Source of the DNA: Ovis canadensis | Taxonomy: Eukaryota; Chordata; Mammalia; Artiodactyla; Bovidae | Assembly (NCBI RefSeq): GCF_042477335.2 | Contig: NC_091727.1 | Location: 144,710,501 to 144,774,500, forward strand | Direction: 5' to 3' | Length of the DNA stretch: 64,000 nucleotides | Part shown: in pieces, positions 56,906 through 64,000 of the stretch | Position numbering within the stretch: the stretch's first letter is position 1 | Layout of the letters: the number at the start of each line of letters is the position of its first letter | Notes under the pieces: generated by a model | Seen by the model: the letters and a program-made list of their open reading frames with translations, nothing else | What the model was told of the DNA's origin: nothing | The model's database searches: none | Program-made: the position numbers and the translations under genes

Positions 56906-57397
56906 TCATCTGCTGGTGCGGTATCTGGTGACCGCCTTGCTGGCCTCGGACACGGCGTACTTGCCGAGCTCCCCAGGCAACAGAAGACGCAGGGCAGTCT
57001 GGATGTCTTCGGTCATGATGGTGCAGCGCCTGCTGCAGTGGGCCAGGCGCCCGGCCTCTTCGGCAATCCGCTCGAACATATCTTTCACAAACGAGTCCAG
57101 GACGTTCACGGACTCACGGGAAAGACTCAGGCCTGTATGTACTTGCTTCAGCACCCTAGGGAAATAGGTAGCAAAGCTTGAGAAGTTGCCCTGATGGCAG
57201 CGGCGACGGCGGCGACGGCAACTGCAACGGCGGCCCTTAGCTGTCTTCCGCTTTGCCTTTTTTGGTTCCGCATCACACGGGTCTGGATTGGAGGGCCCTG
57301 CTTCCGCCATCTCCGTATCAGAGGGCTCAATTTCAGAGGTGCCCATTTCTTTGGTGATCACGTCTTCCTCAGAGTTGTCAGGGGTTGGTTCAGACAT
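56906..57397 (-). CDS. H2BW1-like: H2B.W-type histone variant, intact single exon
   Basis: This encodes a 163-residue histone H2B variant that would pair with H2A in nucleosomes. Residues 1-44 are acidic (SEEDVITKE, EPSDTEMAEAGP). Residues 46-67 are very basic and include CSC followed by six Arg and Cys. The histone fold follows: alpha-1 about 74-87 (FATYFPRVLKQVH), alpha-2 about 93-120 (SRESVNVLDSFV, FERIAEEAGRLAH), alpha-3 about 127-140 (IQTALRLLLPGE) and an alpha-C helix to the end. Canonical H2B is about 126 residues; the excess is the N-terminal tail. I chose the ATG at 57397 because the frame stays open 36 codons further upstream to 57505, but that extension crosses a TATA box and a CRE, so it is promoter. 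The ATG has G at -3. The FATYF..VLKQVH.GLSLSRE pattern fits H2B.W, which in human is X-linked and sperm-associated. A related testis H2B (subacrosomal H2B, H2B.L) is the main alternative. Human H2BW1 is described as containing introns; none is evident here. Confidence 0.88.
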   Translation of the reverse strand: MSEPTPDNSEEDVITKEMGTSEIEPSDTEMAEAGPSNPDPCDAEPKKAKRKTAKGRRCSCRRRRRRCHQGNFSSFATYFPRVLKQVHTGLSLSRESVNVLDSFVKDMFERIAEEAGRLAHCSRRCTIMTEDIQTALRLLLPGELGKYAVSEASKAVTRYRTSR

Positions 57398-57462
57398 GGC
57401 AGCGCCACCACTCCCCCAGCTCAGCTGGAAGAAGAGTGAGGACGTTGAAGGCCGTTGGCCGA

Positions 57463-57469
57463 ATTTATA
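57463..57469 (-). promoter_or_regulatory. TATA box of the H2B.W-like gene
   Basis: TATAAAT on the minus strand lies about 66 bases upstream of the chosen ATG. A start site about 30 bases downstream, near 57436, would leave a 5' UTR of about 40 bases. Its position shows that the upstream in-frame ATG at 57505 cannot be the normal start. Confidence 0.75.
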
Positions 57470-57483
57470 GGCCCTGCTTTCCC

Positions 57484-57491
57484 TGACGTCA
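57484..57491. promoter_or_regulatory. Perfect cAMP response element (CRE)
   Basis: The palindrome TGACGTCA lies about 50 bases upstream of the inferred start site. CREB/CREM family proteins bind this site, and CREM-tau drives many haploid spermatid genes. Its closeness to the TATA box fits a testis-restricted promoter. The occupying factor is inferred, not shown. Confidence 0.75.
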
Positions 57492-57510
57492 CAGACACTG
57501 TCCATATCTG

Positions 57511-57515
57511 ATTGG
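57511..57515 (-). promoter_or_regulatory. CCAAT box (NF-Y type)
   Basis: ATTGG on the plus strand reads CCAAT on the minus strand. It falls near -77 relative to the inferred start site, the usual distance for an NF-Y site, and lies just upstream of the CRE. CCAAT boxes are common in H2B promoters. Confidence 0.55.
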
Positions 57516-57552
57516 ATGCAAGGCAGGGAGGCCTGTTACTATGGCAGCCCAT

Positions 57553-57562
57553 GTCACGTGAC
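57553..57562. promoter_or_regulatory. Palindromic E-box (USF/MYC type)
   Basis: GTCACGTGAC is a 10-base palindrome centred on CACGTG, roughly 120 bases upstream of the inferred start site. USF1/2 prefer this form. It completes an E-box, CCAAT, CRE, TATA order. Confidence 0.5.
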
Positions 57563-57633
57563 ACCAGACGTCGCACCCCCCCCATTTCCTGCTGCGCCCC
57601 TCCCCCACATTTAACCCCTAGTCAGCCAAACTC

Positions 57634-57831
57634 CCCTGGTGGCTCTGACTGTAAAGTGTCTGTCTACAATGTGGGAGACGTGGGTTCGATCCCTGGGTTG
57701 GGAAGATTCCATGGAGAAGGAAATAGCAACCCACTCAAGTATTCTTGCCTGGAAAATCCCATGGACGGAGGAGCCTGGTGTCCATGGGGTCACAAAGAGT
57801 CAGGCACCACGGAGCGACTGCACTTTCACTT
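57634..57831 (+). mobile_element. Bov-tA SINE upstream of the histone gene
   Basis: CCCTGGTGGCTCTGACTG head and ACTGCACTTTCACTTTC tail. TCAGCCAAACTC flanks it at 57622-57633 and 57832-57843. It lies about 60 bases outside the E-box and probably limits the promoter's conserved part. Confidence 0.9.
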
Positions 57832-57843
57832 TCAGCCAAACTC

Positions 57844-58289
57844 AGTGAAAGTCACCTAAGATGAAAAATGAAATAATCAGTTAGAGTTTCCTGAGAGAGT
57901 ATGACAGACTTCCATAACTCCAGTTCTTTCAGGCATCAGACTGATTCAGGTGGATATTTTACTCCAACACAGAATCTTCTCCTGATTGACCTACAGTGGC
58001 ATGAGAAGAATGTCCTGACTTCCTCAGCAGAGTGTTCCTGAAAATAATAGGATTTAAATGAACAGCTATTATCTCCAGAATTTATCAAAACCGATGATCA
58101 GTGAAGAGAATGACAAAATCTCATTCTCCAAATACAGAACACAAACAGAAATAGGAATCCTTTACACTTACACACTAAAAATATTTAACATTTTTCAAAT
58201 TACAAATTGTTTTCTAAAACATTGTTTAGGTTCCCCAAATACCACACATACTGGAATTGATTAATTATTTATAGTGGTTATTTCTCAAA
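57844..58289. other. Non-coding gap
   Basis: AT-rich unique sequence between the SINE and the old L1. Nothing recognised. Confidence 0.5.
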
Positions 58290-58877
58290 AAATGATCATT
58301 CTTATTGCTGAAAAGCCACCAGGGTGAGAGAAAATGAATACAAAAAGAGAGAAATAAAACACCTAGAAATAAACATACCTAAGGTGGTGAAAGACCTGTA
58401 CTTAGAAAAAATAAGATCCCAATCAAAGAAAGTGAAGATACAAACAGAGGGAAAGGTTTACCTTGTTTGTGGATTGGAAGAATTGATATTGTTAAAATAA
58501 ACGTGCTATCCTAGGCAATCCACATACTCAGTGCAATTGCTATGAAAATACCAGGGCATTTTCTACAGAACTAAAACAATTTTAAATTTTGTATGGAAAG
58601 ATGAAAGACACTGAATCGCCAAAACCATCTTAAGGAAGAAGATCAGAACTGGAGGAATCAGGTTCCCTGACTTCGAACAATATCAGAAAACTACATTAAT
58701 CCAGGCAGTATAGTATTGGCACAAAAACAGACATATGGAACAGAAGAGAGAGCCCAGAAATAAACCTATGTGCTTATGGTCAATTAATCTATAATAAAAA
58801 AGACAAGAATATAAAGTGGAGAGAAGACAGTCTCTTCAATAAGTGATGCTGTGATAATTGGATAGCTACATGCAATA
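58290..58877 (+). mobile_element. Older mammalian L1 ORF2 fragment
   Basis: This plus-strand segment resembles the ORF2 C-terminal half (AATTGATATTGTTAAAAT, GAACTGGAGGAATCAGGTT, GGCACAAAAACAGACATATG) but is clearly more diverged than the ruminant L1 copies nearby. It is probably an L1MA/L1P-age copy, and no frame is open. Confidence 0.7.
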
Positions 58878-59472
58878 AATGATTTATGTCAGACAGTGTT
58901 TTGCCTATGTTTTCCTCTAGGAGTTTTATAGTTTTTGGTCTTACATTTAGATCTTCAATCCATTTTGAATTTATTTTTGTGTATGGTGTTAAAAAGTGTT
59001 CTAGTTTCATTCTTTTGCAAGTGGTTGACCAGTTTTCCCAGCACCACTTGTTAAAGAGATTGTATTTTCTCCACTGTATATACTTGCATTCTTTGTCAAA
59101 GATAAGGTGTCCATAGGTGCATGGATTTATCTCTGGGCTTTCTATTTTGTTCCATTGATCTATGTTTCGGTCTTTGTGCCAGTACCATAATGTCTTGATG
59201 ACTGTAGCTTTGTAGTATAGTCTGAATTTAGGCAGGTTGATTCATCCAGTTCCATTCTTCTTTCTCAAGATTGCTTTCACTATTCGAGTTTTTTTGTAAT
59301 TCCATACAAATTGTGAAATTATTTGTTTTAGTTCTCTGAAAAATACCGTTGGTAGCTTGATAAGGATATCATTGAATCTATAGATTGCTTTGCATAGTAT
59401 ACTCATTTTCACTATATCCATTCTTCTGATCCATGAACATGGTATATTTCTCCATCTATTTGTGTTTTCTTT
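58878..59472 (-). mobile_element. L1 fragment (ORF2 C-terminal part), interrupted
   Basis: The segment corresponds to about 7738-8330 of the full-length L1. It is the left part of a minus-strand L1 that continues after the inserted L1 at 59473-60079 and the BovB at 60125-62507. Its own 3' end is missing; an older L1 on the opposite strand abuts at 58877. Confidence 0.8.
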
Positions 59473-60079
59473 TTTTTTTCTTTCGTTTTTTGAATGTCGA
59501 ATCTTTTTTAAATTTATTTTAATTGGAGGTTAATTACTTTACAATTTGTACTGGTTTTGCCATACATCAACATGAATCTGCCACAGGTATACACGTGTTC
59601 CCCATCCTGAACCACCCTCCCTCCTCCCTTCCCGTATCATCCCTCTGGGTCGTCTCAGTGCACCAGGCCCAAGCATCCAGTATCATGCATTGAACCTGGA
59701 TTTGCACCCCAATATTCATCGCAGCACTATTTATAATAGCCAGGACATGGAGACAACCTAGATGTCCATCAGCAGATGAATGGATAAAAAAGCTGTGGTA
59801 CATATATGCAATGAAATATCACTCAGCCATTAAAAACAATACATTTGAATCAGTTCTAATGAGGCGGATGAAACTGGAGCCTATCCTACAGAGTGAAGTA
59901 AACCAGAAAGAAAAACACTAATACAGTATACTAACACATATACATGGGATTTAGAAAGATGGTAACAATAACCCTGTATGTGAGACAGCAAAAGAGACAC
60001 AGATGTATAGAACAGTCTTCTGGACTCTGTGGCATAGTGTAAGGGAGGGATGATTTGGGAGAATGGCATTGAAACATGA
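59473..60079. mobile_element. Twin-primed (5'-inverted) short L1
   Basis: The left half (about 59490-59695) is L1 3' UTR in minus orientation starting with a T-rich tail. The right half (about 59705-60079) is the adjacent upstream L1 segment in plus orientation. ATTTGTGT..TCTTT flanks the whole at 59458-59472 and 60080-60094, differing at two bases. An inverted junction within one duplication is the signature of twin priming. Confidence 0.8.
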
Positions 60080-60124
60080 ATTTGTGTAATCTTTGATTTC
60101 TTTCATCAGTGTTTTATAGTTGTC
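60080..60124 (-). mobile_element. L1 sliver between two insertions
   Basis: This resumes the L1 left at 59472 (TTTGATTTCTTTCATCAGTG, then TTTTATAGTT) and stops where the BovB starts. Confidence 0.7.
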
Positions 60125-62507
60125 TACAGGAGTAAAAGGCAAATTTGGCCTTAGAATGTGGAAAGAAGCAGAGCAAAGACTAATAGAGTTTTGTCAAGAA
60201 AATGCACTGGTCATAGCAAACACCCTCTTCCAACAACACAAGAGAAGACTCTACACATGGACATCAACAGATGGTCAACACTGAAATCAGATTGATTATA
60301 TTCTTTGCAGTCAAAGATGGAGAAGCTCTATACAGTCAACAAAAACAAGACCAGGAGCTAACTGTGGCTCAGATCATGAACTCCTTATTGCCAAATTCAG
60401 ACTCAAATTGAAGAAAGTAGGGAAAACCACTAGACCATTCAGGTATGACTTAATCAAATTGCTTATGATTATACAGTGGAAGTGAGAAATAGATTAAAGG
60501 GCCTAGATATGAGAGTGCCCGATGAACTATGGAATGAGGTTCATGACATTGTACAGGAGACAGGGATCAAGACCATCCCCATGGAAAAGAAATGCAAAAA
60601 AGCAAAATGGCTGTCTGGGGAGGCCTTACAAATAGCTGTGAAAAGAAGAGAGGTGAAAAACAAAGGAGATAGGAAAGATATAAGCATCTGAATGCAGAGT
60701 TCCAAAGAATAGCAAGAAGAGATAAGAAAGCCTTCTTCAGCGATCAATGCAAAGAAATAGAGGAAAAGAACAGAATGGGAAAGATTAGAGATCTCTTCAA
60801 GAAAATCAGAGATAAAGGGAACATTTCATGCAAAGATGGGCTTGATAAAGGACAGAAATGGTATGGACCTAACAGAAGTAGAAGATATTAAGAAGAGGTG
60901 GCAAGAATACACAGAAGAACTGTACAAAAATGATCTTCATGACCCAGATAATCATGATGGTGTGATCATTCATCTAGAGCCAGATATCCTGGAATATGAA
61001 GTCAAGTGGGCCTTAGAAAGCATCACTACGAACAAAGCTAGTGGAGGTGATGGAATTCCAGTTGAGCTATTTCAAATCCTGAAAGATGATCCTGTGAAAG
61101 TGCTGCACTCAATATGCCAGCTAATTTGGAAAACTCAGCAGTGGCCACAGGACTGGAAAAGGTCAGTTTTCATTCCAATCCCAAAGAAAGGCAATGCCAA
61201 AAATGCTCAAACTACCGCACAATTGCACTCATCTCACATGCTAGTAAAGTAATGCTCAAATTCCTCCAAGCCAGGCTTTAGCAATATGTGAACCGTGAAC
61301 TCCCCGATATTCAAGCTGGTTTTAGAAAAAGCAGAGGAACCAGAGATCAAATTGCCAACATCTGCTGGATCATGGAAAAAGCAAGAGAGTTCCAGAAAAA
61401 ACATCTATTTCTGCTTTATTGACTATGACAAAGTCTTTGACTGTGTGGATCACAGTAAACTGTGGAAAATTCTGAAAGAGATGGGAATACCAGACCACCT
61501 GACCTGCCTCTTGAGAAACGTATATGCAGGTCAGGAAGCAACAGTTAGAAATAGACATGGAACAACAGACTGGTTCCAAATAATAAAAGGAGTGCGTCAA
61601 GGCTGTATAGTGTCACCCTGCTTATTTAACTTATATGCAGAGTACATCATGAGAAACGTTGGACTGGAAGAAACACAAGCTGGAATCAAGATTGCTGGAA
61701 GAAATATCAATAAGCTCAGATATGCAGATGACACCACCCTTATGGCAGATGGTGAAGAGGAGCTAAAAAGCCTCTTGATGAAAGTGAAAGAGGAGAGCAA
61801 AAAGATTGGCTTAAAGCTCAACATTCAGAAAACTAAGATCATGGCATATGGTCCCATCACTTCATGGGAAATAGATGGGGAAACAGTGGAAACATTGACA
61901 GACTTTATTTTAGGGGGCTCCAAAATCACTGCAGATGGTGACTGTAGCCATGAAATTAAAAGATGCTTGCTCCTTGGAAGAAAAGTTATGACCAACCTAG
62001 CTAGCATATTCAAAAGCAGAGACATTACTTTGCCAACTAAGGTCCGTCTAGTCAAGGCTATGGTTTTTCCTGTGGTCATGTATGGATGTGAGAGTTGATC
62101 TGTGAAGAAAGCTGACCACCGAAGAATTGATGCTTTTGAACTGTGGTGTTGGAGAAGACTCTTGAGAGTTCCTTGGACTACAAGGACATCCAACCAGTCC
62201 ATTCTCAAGGAGATCAGCCCTGGGATTTCTTTGGAGGGAATGATCCTGAAGCTGAAATTCCAGTTCTTTGGCCAGCTCATGTGAAGAGTTAACTCTTTGT
62301 AAAAGACTCTGATGCTGGGAGGGATTGGAGGCAGGAAGAGAAGGGGAAAACCGAGGATTAGATGGCTGGATGGCATCAGTGACTCGATGGAGGTGAGTCT
62401 GAGTGAACTCCAGGAGTTGGTGATGGACAGGGAGGCCTGGCGTGCTGCGATTCATGGGGTCGCAAAGAGTCGGACACGACTGAGCGACTGAACTGAACTG
62501 AACTGAT
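60125..62507 (+). mobile_element. BovB LINE, 5'-truncated, inside an L1
   Basis: Sense BovB starts late in the endonuclease domain (RLIEFCQENALVIANTLFQQ region) and runs to a complete 3' tail. Its best open stretch is 61295-62098 (267 codons), which covers RT: DYDKVFDCVDHSKLW, KGVRQGCIVSPCLFNLYAEY, NKLRYADDTTLMADGEEEL. YADD is intact, but earlier and later frames are displaced. Confidence 0.9.
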
Positions 62508-64000
62508 GTTCCTTCCATGCTGGCCTTCTGGAGAGTTTTTATCATAAATGGATGTTGAATTTTGTCAAAGGCTTTGTCTGCGTCTATTTAAATAATCATA
62601 TGTTTTTCATCTTTCAATTTGTTAATATGGTGTATCACACTGATTTGTGGATATTGAAGAATCCTTGCATGGCTGGGATAAAGCCCACTTGGTCATGATG
62701 TATGATCTTTTTAATACATTGTTGGATTCTGTTTGCTAGAATTTTGTTAAGGATTTTTGCATCTGTGTTCATCAGTGGTATTGGTCTGTAGTTTTCTTGT
62801 GTGTGTGTGTGTGTGGTGTCTTTGTCAGGTTTTGGTATTAGGGTGATGGTGGCCTCATAGAATGAGTTTGGAAGTTTACCTTCCTCTGCAATTTTCTGGA
62901 AGAGTTGAAGTAGGAACGGTGTTAGCTGTTCTCTTATTTTTTTGTAGATTTCACTGTGAAGCCATTTGGTCCTGAGTTTTGTTTGTTGGAAAATTTCTGA
63001 TTACGGCTTCGATTTCCATGCTTATGATGGGTCTTTAAGATTTTCTATTTCTTCCTCATTCAGTTTTGGAAAGTTATACTCTCCTGAGAATTTGTCCATT
63101 TCTTTCAAGTGGTCCATTTTATTGGCATATGGTTCCAGATAGTAGCCTCTTATGATCCTTTGTATATCTGTTTTGTCTGTTGTGATTTCTCCATTTTCAT
63201 TTCTAATTCTATTGATTTGATTCTTCTCCCTATTTTTCTTCATGAGTCTGCCTAATGGTTTGTTTATTTTATTTATTTTCTCAAAGAACCAGCTTTTAGT
63301 TTTGTTGATTTTTTTCTATGGTCTCCTTTGTTTCTCTTTCATTTATTTCTGCCCTATTTTTTATGACTTCTTTCTTTCTACTAACCCTGGGGTTCTTCAT
63401 TTCTTCTTTTTCTGGGTACTTTAGGTGTAGAGTTATGTTTTTGTTTGATTTATCTCTTGTTTCTTGAGGTAAGGTTGTATTGCTATGAACCATCCTGTTA
63501 GCACTGCTTTTACTGAATCCCATAGGTTTGGGGTTGTTGTGTTTTCATTTGCTTGTATGCATATTTTGATTGGTTTTTTAAATTTCTTCTGTGATTTCTT
63601 GGTTATTCAGAAGCGTATTGTTTAGCCTTCATATGTTTGTATTTTTAATAGTTTTTTTTTTCCCTGTAGTTGACATCTAAATTTACTGCATTGTGATCAG
63701 AAAAGATGCTTGGAATGATTTCAATTGTTTTGAATTTACCAAGGCTAGATATATGGCCCAGGATGTGATCTATCCTGGAGGATGTTCTGTGTGCACTTGA
63801 GATAAAGGTGAAATTCATTGTTTTGGGGTGAGAGGTCCTATAGATATCAATTAGGTCTAACTGGTCCATTGCATCATTTAAAGTTTGTGTTTCCTTGTTA
63901 ATTTTGTTTAGTTGATCTATCCATAGGTGTGAATGGGGTATTAAAGTGTTCCACTACTATTGTGTGACTGTAAATTTCCCCTTTCATACTTTTTAGCATT
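62508..64000 (-). mobile_element. L1 ORF2 RT and endonuclease region, runs off the window
   Basis: It is colinear with about 8829-10320 of the full-length L1. It holds the RT entry region and the endonuclease. Pieces such as DQLDLIDIYRT and EMDKFSGEYNFPKLNEEEIE are recognisable, with many stops. A (TG)n run sits at 62799-62815. The element continues past base 64000. Confidence 0.85.

Noticed and set aside
56877..57181. Two open frames on the plus strand opposite the histone gene
   Set aside because: They are antisense shadows of a GC-rich, Arg-rich histone coding region and resemble no protein family.
57398..57505. 36-codon N-terminal extension of the histone frame
   Set aside because: It spans the TATA box and CRE; the downstream ATG has good context and gives a family-like tail.
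1..64000. CRISPR arrays, operons or prokaryotic defence systems
   Set aside because: The regular repeats are eukaryotic SINE/LINE/CA sequences; no spacer-repeat pattern or bacterial gene was seen.

Overview
This window is mammalian, almost certainly ruminant (Bos or a close relative). The evidence is the dense mixture of BovB (RTE-clade) LINEs, ruminant-type L1 copies, Bov-tA/SINE2-type tRNA-derived SINEs and CHR-type SINEs, together with older mammalian MIR, MER5A, MaLR/MLT1 and L1M remnants. The only intact single-copy protein gene I can support is an H2B.W-type histone variant. In human that family sits on Xq22, so the X chromosome is a reasonable inference, although nothing in the sequence proves it.

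Layout. 1-5302: a BovB on the minus strand, several SINEs, MIR remnants and a BovB on the plus strand. 5303-15150: an ancient interspersed repeat split by a nearly full-length L1 (6541-14392, minus strand) flanked by a 13-bp target-site duplication. 15590-22365: CHR and Bov-tA SINEs, a BovB inside a MIR, an MLT1-like LTR split by an L1 tail, a MER5A and a long BovB carrying a SINE. 22366-29319: mostly unassigned non-coding sequence with two SINEs. 29320-39520: BovB next to a three-level nest (an L1 split by a near-full-length BovB, itself split by a 5'-truncated L1). 39521-40860: an HDGFL3 processed pseudogene. 40860-49757: BovB, an old L1M with a roughly 1-kb insertion, and another BovB. 49758-55530: SINEs, MIRs, a BovB tail and an L1 tail. 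55541-56560: a composite SINE/(CA)n tandem array. 56760-57620: the H2B.W-like gene with a compact promoter. 57622-64000: a SINE, an old L1 and a younger L1 on the minus strand that is interrupted by a twin-primed L1 and by a BovB, and that runs off the right edge.

How the parts relate. The LINE copies supply reverse transcriptase genes (L1 FADD, BovB YADD or decayed versions), but every copy seen here is truncated, frameshifted or stopped. The SINEs and the HDGFL3 pseudogene are products of LINE machinery acting in trans. The histone gene is independent of the repeats: its promoter carries a TATA box, a perfect CRE, an inverted CCAAT box and an E-box in conventional order and spacing, and it ends in a polyadenylation signal rather than a histone stem-loop. 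That arrangement is what a replication-independent, probably testis-restricted, histone variant would show. I found no CRISPR array, operon, phage or other prokaryotic system, and no convincing tRNA or rRNA gene.
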